A stretch of DNA of 64,000 nucleotides from Aurifilum marmelostoma (Eukaryota > Ascomycota > Sordariomycetes > Diaporthales > Cryphonectriaceae): contig JAMXSV010000006.1 of assembly GCA_027559495.1 (NCBI GenBank), forward strand, positions 992,001 through 1,056,000, given 5' to 3'. Position numbers and translations under genes: made by a program. The notes under the pieces are model-generated. The model was not told the origin of the DNA. It did not search any database and was given only the letters and a program-made list of their open reading frames with translations. Shown one piece after another: positions 33,744 to 43,798 of this stretch (its first letter is position 1; every line of letters starts with the position of its first letter).

Positions 33744-36086
33744 TCATTCCATAGGCTCCGGCTCCATAACGGTGAGTACATCGTCAGGGCCCCCGGAATT
33801 ATCACCCTCCTCCACGAAGACTTGATTCTTTGACGATTTCTGAGAACTCTCAAGAGATGACGAGTGGAGGCTAGATCCCGTAGGGGCGGGCAGTGATTGA
33901 ACCTTCCTCACAATAGGCCTTTCTTCAGCTTGGGAAATGCCACTGGGGAAGGATATCTTACGATGTGTTTTCTTGCCCAGCGGCTTGACTTTCACGGGAG
34001 AGACTATAGGCTCAGCATCATCGTCAACATCATCGAGATCCACCAGAATCCCCTCCTTGATACTTTGATCTTTGTCGTCGAGTTTGATCTCCTCCTTCTC
34101 AATGGGCGCCTCGCCGCCGCGGATGTTGGGGAACCCGCACCTCGTGAGAATCTGGGCGACGAGCCCAGGGTACCGCAGGTGTCCCTTGACCTCCTCACTC
34201 AGGTCGAGGTTCTCGACACCCTCGATGTCCTCCACGGCTTGGAGCCCGCTGATGCCGAGCTGTATGCTCGTGGCACGGTACAAGAAAGCGAGGATGTAGT
34301 CATTCTCCGAGTAGACATTGAACATCTTGCCGGCCACGACGCTTCGCATCATCTGCCAGTGCGTCCGGTTCGACGGGATTGGCGCACCGATCAGCACGAC
34401 CGTGTCGATCAGGCCGAAAGCCCTGCGCTCTGCGAGGGTCTTGAGGCAGAAGTAAATCACCCTCGCGCCCAGCGAGTAGCCGACGAGGGTGACGGGACGC
34501 TCGCCCTGGGCCTTGTTGATGAGCGCGTCAGCCAATATCCGCCCTGCCTTTTCTGAGCGGTTCTTGGCCAGGTTCCATGGGTTGTCAACGCTGGTTGCCA
34601 GCTTTAGGACCTGTACCGGCCACAGCGCCGCCCACAAGGTGGCGAGAACGGTGCGCCGGAGGATCTCGATCTTCAGGAAACTCCAGGCATATGATGAGAC
34701 CATGTCCTTGAGGGCATTTCCAAGCTGAAGCAGACACTGTACTTCGTACCTCAGGGCGAAGGCCTCAGTCTCATCGCCGAGAATCCGCCAAGGCTCAGTG
34801 ACGCCGTCTTCAGACATTAGCCAGCCGTTGATACCGACGGTCACCCGGAGTCTCCGGAAATCTTTGTCCTCTTTGGAGAATTCGGGACCCCACTCATCCT
34901 TCAGCGGTAGAAAACGAAAGTCTTCGACTTCTCTGGCGTATTTATCCATCATCTCGCCCTGCAGCTTGTTAGTCATGAGATCAGGCACACCCAGCCAAGG
35001 AGGACAAGAGCTTCTTACAGTCATGCGGGCCCCAAAAGCCCCAAACAATGTCCCAACCAGGGCGCCGTTCATCCAGAAGATTCCCAAGAAGCTGGCCAGA
35101 CCTCCCAGCCCCACCGAGCCCATCAAGCCTCCGATGGCCCCGGCCACTACAGGTGCCGCGAGTCCGCCTGTCACGCCAATGATGGCAGCGCCAGCCACAG
35201 ATGCGAGGCCGACCTTCCAGAACCTGCCCGCCTGTGCCTGCTGCTTCCGTTTCTGGGCCTCGGCCTCAGCCGACATTCCGCCGGTCCGTGCAGACTTTTC
35301 CGCCTCGGATGACGCCTGGATCATCATCGTGGCGATCTCCTTCTCCTCTGTGGTGAGAAACGAGAGGGGAAGCTCGAGTGCAGAGGCCAGGAATGTGATG
35401 AAGGCACGGGAGTAGGCAGAATAGCTGCCCGTCGACAGCAAAAGGATGAGAACAGCGCTGAGCACCTCCTTTCGGTCTTCGACTGGTATGGTCGTGAGTC
35501 TAGTGGGTATAGGATGGTATATGGCCTGCAAGGCTTTGACTGCCTCGGCGGTATCTCGTGCTGCATTGTTGGCCACCTCCTCCCCTCCGAAACTCATGAG
35601 GTCTTCCCCGTCCGCAAGAACGTCACTCTTGACCTGAGCAGCGATCTTCTCCGTGCGTGTCCGTCGCGCTTTCAAGATCTCGGCGTCGTCTGTTGGGGAC
35701 AGAATCTTGAGTTCCCTCAGCTTGGTTAGAAACTCTTTTCCCCAGCCATCGAGATGGGCCAAAGCTGCTTGGCGTAGTTGGACGAGCTCAGGACTAGGCG
35801 GCACATGGAGTTGTGACACAGAGGCATCTGCCTTTGCCTTGGACGAGACATTAGGCGTAGTCAGCAAAGCATCCGGTTCTCCTCCGTGGGCAACAGAAGC
35901 ATCAAAGTGCTGATTTGGGAGTGAGTCCTTCTCGGCGTAGTGCTGGTGGTGATCATTGCCCTCCTGCAGTTCCAACTGCGATCGCATGTACGTCGTGATC
36001 TCGCTCACGAGCTGGTACAGAGCCTTCCTGCGGGCTGGATTCAAGACCACCAGTATCTGCTGAGGATCAGAACTCGAGGGCGCCAT
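33744..36086 (-). CDS. DUF726 / TMCO4-family membrane protein with alpha/beta-hydrolase core
   Basis: Starts at the ATG at 36086; the open frame continues upstream but only with non-ATG starts. I infer one 60-nt intron, 34959-35018 (GTAAGA donor, CTGCAG acceptor), which leaves about 760 residues. The intron is a multiple of three and stop-free, so a conceptual read-through also looks open. Features: N-terminal helical region; Ala/Gly-rich membrane helices at about 290-350 (VAGAAIIGVTGGLAAPVV, then LGIFWMNGALVGTLFGAFG); then the DUF726 core with GINGWL, WEALRY-like ALRYEVQCLLQLG and the nucleophile-elbow motif GYSLG (about 516). A Pro/Ser/acidic C-terminal tail follows. Relatives are TMCO4 in animals and S. 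cerevisiae YFL034W/Mil1, linked to membrane traffic. The serine motif suggests a lipase or esterase-like fold, but activity is unproven. Confidence 0.88.
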   Translation of the reverse strand: MAPSSSDPQQILVVLNPARRKALYQLVSEITTYMRSQLELQEGNDHHQHYAEKDSLPNQHFDASVAHGGEPDALLTTPNVSSKAKADASVSQLHVPPSPELVQLRQAALAHLDGWGKEFLTKLRELKILSPTDDAEILKARRTRTEKIAAQVKSDVLADGEDLMSFGGEEVANNAARDTAEAVKALQAIYHPIPTRLTTIPVEDRKEVLSAVLILLLSTGSYSAYSRAFITFLASALELPLSFLTTEEKEIATMMIQASSEAEKSARTGGMSAEAEAQKRKQQAQAGRFWKVGLASVAGAAIIGVTGGLAAPVVAGAIGGLMGSVGLGGLASFLGIFWMNGALVGTLFGAFGARMTVRSSCPPWLGVPDLMTNKLQGEMMDKYAREVEDFRFLPLKDEWGPEFSKEDKDFRRLRVTVGINGWLMSEDGVTEPWRILGDETEAFALRYEVQCLLQLGNALKDMVSSYAWSFLKIEILRRTVLATLWAALWPVQVLKLATSVDNPWNLAKNRSEKAGRILADALINKAQGERPVTLVGYSLGARVIYFCLKTLAERRAFGLIDTVVLIGAPIPSNRTHWQMMRSVVAGKMFNVYSENDYILAFLYRATSIQLGISGLQAVEDIEGVENLDLSEEVKGHLRYPGLVAQILTRCGFPNIRGGEAPIEKEEIKLDDKDQSIKEGILVDLDDVDDDAEPIVSPVKVKPLGKKTHRKISFPSGISQAEERPIVRKVQSLPAPTGSSLHSSSLESSQKSSKNQVFVEEGDNSGGPDDVLTVMEPEPME

Positions 36087-36757
36087 GCTGACACGATATC
36101 TCTCGATTAAGATGATACCCAAGGTGAATAACCCCCTGAGGATGTCGAGGGTTGCCTGGGTCGACCGCCAGTTTCTGGACAGCACACTGGGCTACAACAC
36201 TTGCATGCAGGTCATCTCACGTGCATGACCGTGCGCATCTCCCCACCCACGCCGAGAGCCAGAAGGATCAATTAAGATAACGATAGAGTCTATATTGGAA
36301 GTAAGACAATATGTGTAGATTATGTACCGAGATGAACGTTCAAGAGTGAGTGATCTTGTTAGAGTCTGATTACAAAGGAGGGGAGGAAGGGGCACTAAGT
36401 TATAGTGGTCCACCGCAAGTCTCGCTACTGCCTAGCCCCTAATTCAAGCTTATTTTCCAGTTACTGTATGGCCTACGGTACAGTAGCTGCTACCGAAGCC
36501 TCCGAGCCCGTCTAACACCAAACAGCTGTGAATACCACATATTCAACTCCCTCAACGCTCGCCGTTTTGAACCAGGACCCTCACTTTCCACGAGGAAGCA
36601 TATTGCTTTGCCTCTTCTTTCTCTATTGTTTTTGTCTTATTGTCTTTCTTCTTTCCTTACCTGTTTTCACTCCTTTTTCCATGCATCCTCATAAGTACTT
36701 TTGAACACTTGGGCCCGGCACTTTCCACACAGACTACAAGTAGGAAGCATAAATGCT
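36087..36757. other. intergenic spacer
   Basis: Promoter side of the DUF726 gene and 3' flank of the HET gene. T/C-rich at 36600-36660 on the + strand. No gene recognised. Confidence 0.5.
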
Positions 36758-39141
36758 TCACTGCACCTTGAAGTACTTGTACTGCCACTTCGGTTTGGGG
36801 ACCCTCGGCTCTCGGGAGTAATAGATGTACCCAATACCAACCCGACAAGAGATTCCGTCTCGCGTAGCGAGGCCCAGAAAAGTCGACTGTGTATCAGGCG
36901 GCTTGGTGATCGTGTCGGCGGCAACGACGCCAACAAGCTCATCCACTCTCGTATCGACTTGGTTGTCAAACCTAAACTTGCCATGATGGGAAGCGGACAC
37001 TTGCAGAGACCCGGCACGTTGACCTGTTGCGACCGAGATGCTGAACTCGCTGGGTGGCAAATATGGTCCGAGGAAACCGAGTTCACAACAGCCTAGACCC
37101 GGTGGTATGACCTGAGTTGGCGACTGGTCAAGGAGCTGAGCAACGTCGATCCCGATGCGGTGGCTCAGGAAGGTCTTTGCGCGAGACACTTCCCACCCAG
37201 AGTCGTGCTTGGTGCTGCCATTTCCTAGCTGCTCATAAGCGGCCTTCCAGACACCGTCGGACCAGAAGTTCCGGCTCGAACCTCCATAGTGCCAACAAGG
37301 AATGAGCGCATAGATAGAAACATGCTTGGTTAGAGCCTGGGATATGTTTCTCGACAGCCAGAGACTATCGGCAAAGACAAAATCAACGGGACCAATCCAC
37401 GAAGCCCTAGCACGGACGAGTTATTAGTTCTCATAGTGTATGCATGCAGTGAGTGATGGTGACAGCGGCATCAAATGTAACAACGTACCATGACCATGTC
37501 GAGAATCGTTCAACCGTCCCTCCCGGCTCGGTAGGCTTGCAGATGCGCTTTCGGGACTCGTCCGAGGGGAACCACAGTATGGCTAGAAATAGGAGATGGG
37601 ATGGTATGCCCTGTGTCTGACGAATGCTAAGTTCCGAGATACCCCCGCCCCGTTTGAAGCGGTTGAAGACGCCCTCAAAAGCGTCAAGCACATCCTGCGG
37701 AAATGTGAGATCCTTCCTGCCGTAGTCTTGCACCGCCTTTTGGTACTCTTGGATGTCTGGTTGTTTACTCGCACCTCCCAGATAGTAATATGGCGTCGGG
37801 TCGAGGTCCCTTCTCAGCTTCGAGCTCCACCAAGGCGGTCCTGTGCGGACCTGGACGTCGGAGCCTTCACGCTTCTCTTCTTCAAAGTCATAAGCCTCTC
37901 TCCATTGGACCTCGGCGCAGTTGAAGAAGGTTTCCTCGGCAGTGAAGTAAATGCAGCGCTGAGACAGGCACTGTTCCTGGAACGTCCAGCCTCGAGTGTT
38001 CCAAGTAGAATCCCGCACCTCTTCACACAGAGATGGCGGGCGAAGTGAAAGATTGAGCGCTGACATCGCGTCAGAGGCATTCGTTATCCGAGCCGGCTTT
38101 ATAGGCCGCCCAGTGCGAGGGCTGACTCCCCCTCAGTCCAGCGTCCGCATTACTGCCCGCGGCGGCGATGATGGTCAATGTCGCAGTGTCGTAGACGTCG
38201 TCCATGCTTCCAATCAGTCGCGCCTTGTCCTCTGGGTCATCCTGCACAATGCAGAGGGTATCCACCCAGAGATATCTCATACCGATCTTTCGAGTCAATT
38301 CCATAGCGTCGCGGACAGTCCGGGGGATTTTCGCACCCATGGGCGAAGCTTCCTGCGCTCGGGATAGAGCTCTCGGGATGCTCAGGGCTTTGACGTTGTG
38401 TTGAATGGTGAGAAGAATAGGGACGACCTCAGGGTCATCACCAGGGAAAAGGATAGTGGGAATGCGACCCCAGACGTAGGACAAAGCCACATAGTCACAC
38501 CTTTGGGCTCTCTGCACCAGACACTCGTCTACCACGTCGATGAGCCTGAAGGGGTACTCGGGGTCAAACAGGTTATCTCTCGGTTCTTCCATGATCTTGT
38601 CGGAGTGACGATGCTTTTTGCACTCCTCAAGCCATTTCTTCACCAGCTGAACGTTGACATGGTCCCCAACCTCGCGTCGTGGCATGAAACACGGCTCCTT
38701 GGCCACCAGACTTTCTGGCAACGACTCGATCTCGGCAATGATATAACGGTCCTTTACACGATCGATCTCTCTGAGAGGGGCTCTGTTGCGGTGAAAACTT
38801 GGCGGCTTCTGGTCTATCGCTACCAGGAGGCATGGCTGAGGGTGCTCGGTACGACCTCTCCTCTTGACAGACAGAGGACTCCGACTCTGGATGAAAAGCT
38901 TGGGCGGATGAGAGCTGCTACTTTCTGCGCACAGTCTGGCAGAATCCCATCCGCTGCCCCAGGCGAGACCCAATGCCTGGGAGATCAGACCGCAAAATGG
39001 ACAATTGGGGTCCTGGTAGTCCTCGAGAAGGCCCATGGGTCTCTCGTTTCTCTCACTGCCAAGCACCTCCTCCAGGTCCAGCTCGTTGCAGGTGCTGCAT
39101 AGCGGTTTGGGAGACCTGAGGACTGAGCCTGGGTCTGCCAT
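36758..39141 (-). CDS. HET-domain protein, one-base frameshift
   Basis: Read from ATG 39141 to the stop at 36758, with one 82-nt intron (37407-37488, phase 2). The N-terminus has paired cysteines (LCSTCNELD, CPFCGLI). The HET domain follows with its landmarks YVALSYVWG, the IPRTVRDAMELTRKIGMRYLWVDTLCIVQDD core and MDDVYDTATLTIIAAAGSNADAGL. After that point the frame changes. The continuing HET-region sequence (RPIKPARI, SLCEEVRDSTWNTRGWTFQEQCLSQRCIYF) is in another frame, joined at a G5 run on the coding strand (C5 at 38128-38132) that is one base too long. One base fewer gives an uninterrupted product of about 766 residues through the intron to the stop, so only one lesion exists. HET domains mediate heterokaryon incompatibility and programmed cell death after non-self recognition. 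No STAND/NACHT or repeat domain is attached. Diverges from the gene at 39980. Confidence 0.85.
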
Positions 39142-39979
39142 GCCTTGTGTCTTTTTTCTGAGGCTTTCCCCGTATGTTGCATTTGTCCAGTGTGAGATAA
39201 GAATTACAGTTAATGTTGAAGCACCTAGAAGGTGTATAGAAACAAAAAATAGAATTCGTTATAGCCATTAATAATGCGAGTATGTAAGTTGAGCTAGAGT
39301 GGATCAGATCGCCGTTATAATTACTCGAGATCGAAGATGCTCAATACCTCCAAAAGCCTGCTAGTTGCACGTGGGCACTAAACAGTTGTAATCACAGATC
39401 ATCGATTAATCTGCGGGAAGTGATATCTCAGCTAAACAGGCGTGTACTTCAAACCCATTTGAATGCGCCATAGGCGATGAATAAAAAATGGAAGGCCACG
39501 AAGATGCCAACGCAAGGCCAGCCACGTCGTGCCGGCATTAGCTGAATGGCTCTGTTTGGAAAGGATTGGCACTCAGCCTCCACCACACGGCCAGTACTTG
39601 ACTGTCGATACGACCAATGAACAGAGCATCTTTATGGGAAAAAAGGTTCACCAGCACACTCTGCAAAGCTTGGTTCGGGCACGAACGCAGCAATATTGTT
39701 GCACATCTTTCTTCCTTAGAAGGCCAATAGGACTGCGCAAGGATGACACAGCGCACGCGTGAAGCTCGCCTTCAGCATGTACGTTATTTCTTTTACTGTA
39801 CTGCTTGCCACCTGAACTATGATTTTGGAATAGTCTCTTGACCTTGGCAGCTGAAGTCTTGCTCACATGGTCGTTCCCTTTCCCACCAGCGACCCATGCC
39901 TTACGGCCGAGGGCTGTTGACCAGATTCCTTTTGAGCGTCTGCAGCGGCGACGACGTCGAGAGCGATGTTGGAGCCGAC
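39142..39979. promoter_or_regulatory. divergent intergenic region between HET gene and NTase-like gene
   Basis: 838 bases separating two divergent starts. It contains no other credible gene and should hold both promoters. An in-frame ATG at 39896 could extend the + gene by 28 codons. Arrangement shown by sequence; shared regulation is inference. Confidence 0.45.
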
Positions 39980-41851
39980 ATGTCCAACATTCCGACGCCG
40001 CCGCCTTCCCAATTCCTCTCTCATCTTGCTACCCATCCCCAAACTCCGACGCGCGAGCTGGTTAAGCCCTATCTGGCATATGAGACGTGGTTGCGCAAGG
40101 CATTCGCCAGTAATCAGCCCGGCATCGACAGTCTTGCCGGGCTGGTTCCCATCTACAATGGCGACGAGACCTCTTTCAAGATCCGCGGAATCGACCGCCG
40201 TGAGGCTGATAGGGAGAAGTATTTGATGCGACTGCCTGATTATGAGCTCCCAGCAGACGGTGCGCTAGCCATTGCGACGTCAATGAACGAATATGGGCGG
40301 AATTTCGAAGCTTTCACTCATGGTCAGTTCGCCCTGCGCCTTGTTTGTCAACGACTTGCTAAGATTGAAGGAATGGGATCACAGGCGTCCTGGCAGATCT
40401 CGGTATGTGATTATACCTTGACGCATTCACCAGTATCAGTCGGATACTGAACAAGAGCTGAGCGTAAAACTCCAGATTGGTCCAATGTTGTCGTAGCCGG
40501 GTCAGCTGCGCTTCTACCACTCCTGTCACGCAAGCAGGATATGCAGGTGGACACAAACGACGATCCAGGAGTGGAAGATCCGCTCGAGGCCTATTACCAG
40601 TATGTCAGTCTCAGGGTCGAGCCGGGCTCGAAGCTAATCATAATTTCCAAGAACGATTGCACGCGCGAGTGACATTGATATATTCATCTACGGCCTCGAC
40701 AGCGAGGATACGGCCATCAGTCGTATACTTGCATTGGAGGCTTCAGTGCGGAAGAAGCAGCGCTTGCTTCCTAACACGGCCATATCTCTGCGCTCCAATA
40801 ATGCTATCACGCTCATCTCGCCGAGATGGCCATATCGGCATGTACAGGTACGGACAGCCTGCACCTACCCACATATACTACGCAAACGTTAATCAGTACC
40901 AAATAATTCTGGGTGGCACAAGTAGATCATCCTAAGGCTGTACAAATCCATCAGCGAGATACTGGCTGGTTTCGATGTCGATTGTGCCTGCGTTGCCTTT
41001 GACGGAAGGCAGGTGTACTCTAATCCTCGGGGCATCACAGCCATCGCTACACACACCAACACTATCGACCTCACCCGTCGAAGCCCATGTACGTCAATCC
41101 ATCTAATGTCTTCCTGCTCCCAGACAGATCCTGTTCCTGAACATACGGGAAAATACTTAGCATATGAAAATCGCTTGTGGAAGTACCGCAACCAGAACTT
41201 TGACGTGTTCTGGGGCTCTCTCGACCGATCACAAATCAAGACCGATTATATCAACGATTTTGCAGAATGGGAAGAAGATGGACCAGACCTTAGCGATCTT
41301 CAGGGTCTCGCTCGGTTGCTCTACTCCGAGATTGTCCTCTCAAGGGACAGGTCCCGTCCTTACTATCGAAAGCGGTTCTTGAAGAAATTTGACGATGGCG
41401 GAGAACCAGCTCTTACGCCGGCAAGCGGCTATGCCAGCCACGACATTCCGTATGGCGAGCGGTTCACTGCTGATAGGTCTGTCCTTATCTCGTCCTCTCC
41501 TCGGTGCTCGGAGATGCTGACGCTTTGAAACCAATTGGAAAAATATTCTCAGGGTCCGCAAGTATGTCATAAGACACTCCACGGAGCCATATCTGTTTGG
41601 GACAATTGAGGAGGTGGCCATACAAGGCGACACATCCGCCAAGAAAAAAAGAAGAAGCTGGCTGGGAAAGTCACCTTCATCAAGGACGATCCAGGCCGGC
41701 AGATGATTGGGAGCTTTCATCCACTGACTGACGATGACTGGTCAGAGAATTCTCTTTCTTCATTCTGTGCCCGCTTATTCTTGTTTATTGCTTACATATT
41801 CTATGCAGGACTAAAATGGCATATCACGGGTCGGAGGATAGTGAGGAGTAG
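39980..41851 (+). CDS. putative nucleotidyltransferase-like protein of the fungal ankyrin-protein N-domain type, lacking ankyrin repeats; one-base frameshift
   Basis: Eight exons: 39980-40322, 40385-40402 (18-nt microexon), 40476-40599, 40652-40847, 40926-41088, 41161-41476, 41553-41740 and 41809-41851. All seven introns are GT-AG, 52-78 nt, with matching phases. An A7 run (41644-41650) is one base short; with eight A the reading continues to TAG at 41851, about 463 residues. Conserved blocks I recognise from large fungal ankyrin-repeat proteins: DWSNVVVAGSAAL, SDIDIFIYGL, YRHVQIILRLYKSISEILAGFDVDC, IDLTRRSPSYENRL and FHPLTDDDW. Gly129-Ser130, Asp169/Asp171 and Asp244/Asp246 resemble a Pol-beta-type nucleotidyltransferase site, with an unusually long GS-to-DxD spacing. 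The protein ends exactly where ankyrin repeats normally begin. Biochemical function is unknown. Confidence 0.72.
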
Positions 41852-42441
41852 CGGGAATAGAATGAGCGGAATAATGGAATATGCGGTTGAGAGGGTAGTG
41901 AGAAGCGCGAGAGGGATGAAATGATGAGTGTGGCAGGAAAGAGAACGTGAAGACAAGTAGGGAGGCTATCCTAGATTTCTTGGACAGTAGAAAGGGATGT
42001 GCGTTTCAGAGATAGTGTTGTATGATTTTCCATTGTGTCTAGTGGGCGTCGAACTCCCTAGATATGGTCAGGTCTAGGTGCGTGAGCACCTGGCTTTTTT
42101 CGGACCATTGCAAGCCAACAAACAATCTTCAGCATCTGAAGAAGTGCTTGCTAAAGGCTCGCGAATCAGCTTTCCGATTTTGTCTGACCTTGAAAACTCC
42201 ATTTGGTTTGCATTACTGAGAAGATGCCTCCTCTTGGCTCACAGCAATTCTAGGTGACCTCAACCCTATTACCTAGTCTAGGTTGTTCCATGATAACTAA
42301 CAGCCCTGGAGTCCATGGAAGCCAGAACGTCAGCAAAGAATAGGATTTTCAGGTTCAGACTGACTTAACACATCAAGACTTTTCTCTGTAAAGAAGAGCA
42401 AAAAAAAATCATTCAAGGTAGATGATAGGAAAAAAGAAAAA

Positions 42442-42545
42442 TGACAAGAGTGAGATTCGAACTCACGCCTCTTGCGAGACCACGAAGAGATATTCAAGTT
42501 TTGAGGACCTGAACGTGGCGCCTTAGACCGCTCGGCCATCTTGCC
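42442..42545 (-). tRNA. tL(CAG): tRNA-Leu (anticodon CAG), with intron
   Basis: Minus strand, starting at 42545. Acceptor arms GGCAAGA and TCTTGTC pair over seven positions with one G-T. The D-arm is TGGCCGAGCGGTCTAAGGCG, a typical class II Leu form. The anticodon stem is CCACG/CGTGG with anticodon CAG at 42511-42509. A roughly 22-nt intron begins one base 3' of the anticodon (from 42507), the canonical position. The variable arm is long (TCTCGCAAGAGGC) and the T-arm is GTGAG-TTCGAAT-CTCAC. A 3' A discriminator is at 42442; a T-rich run follows on the coding strand as a Pol III terminator. Confidence 0.93.
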
Positions 42546-43798
42546 TTGTGATGAAAAAACAACAGCAAGATTCTATTATAGCGTGCTGCTCATCATCTCC
42601 ACTGCCATTAATCGCACAGCCTCCCTTGGTCTTTGCTTTGCAGGACTTGTAGCAGGCGAAGCACATGAGGGAGAGTTGAATCAAGAATCAACGGGAACCA
42701 TGATTGAAGCTTCTTGAAGATCACCACAGTGAATGGGTGCAGGTCATGGCAAGCTTTGTTGTATTTGAGCAGTATTGTGATGAGTTTGACTTTGGTAGAC
42801 GCTGTACTCTAGTACTTGTGAGAGATAGCCAGGCTTTGTTCTACTAACAAATTCCTGTAACAGATACTTTATAATACTGATCATCGAGCTGTCACTACCT
42901 TTGCCTTTCTTGATCACCTATTCATAGGCTGAAGATACAATACTTCTTATACTCAGCCTACCTGCTGGGCAGACTAAGGACCTCCCCAATAGACCACCTG
43001 CAGAAGTGGCCATGCATGTGCAGAGTGCCCCCTCGCAGAAACTGTTACTCGTCCGCTGGGGTCAACAAACACACATCGTCGGCAGGATTTTCATGTGAGC
43101 CTCGTCTACGGCTGCAGAATGAGATTGTTTGCAACACAGTTCTCAAGAATTTGGGGATTTGTTGCGCACTGTAGGATACAAAGCTGACAAGCAACACCTA
43201 CGCTGTGACATGGTATGTTGCCGACTTTGTTGATACTATTTCTAGTTTCGAATATGGCGGGCCTTGTCCTCAACACCTGTTTATGTATCCCTGAGTTGAC
43301 GGAGCTAGTACCATGTCTATGGGAGCCGACGTTTCGACAAGCTCTCATTTCTGTTATACCTCGTCAGTCTGACATCGGCTGCCTATCACGGCATACTTCT
43401 CAATTAAGCTGCTTAATATTCGCGGGTTCCCGGGCGTGGTAGCTATGGAAGCCACTGTGGGAGATGAGTTTTCTAGGCGGACGGAGCCCTGTGAAAAGGC
43501 CCGTAACGGAACATCCCTACCAGCTATAGGCTTCCTGGTTGGAGATAGGGTGGGGCTGCTACAGCGGATAGTTGCTCCCTAAGGGGGTTGCGCCCTCACC
43601 AAAGGCCCTGAGCTTGAAATTCGACTCGCATCAGCCATTCCGTTCCGCCTGATTTATTTGGACAACGCTTCTCATGATATGAAGATCGCATCTTGAGGAC
43701 GTTGCAGATATTCACCACGGGTCCGCAGACTGACGTGCAAGATCCGCAGCCTAGATAGATCGGACTCCATCTTGATCCCTCTACTGAGCGCTGCGCAG
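42546..43798. other. intergenic spacer
   Basis: About 1.25 kb with no gene, second tRNA or repeat that I can support. Its right end is the promoter of the first folylpolyglutamate synthase gene. Confidence 0.5.
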
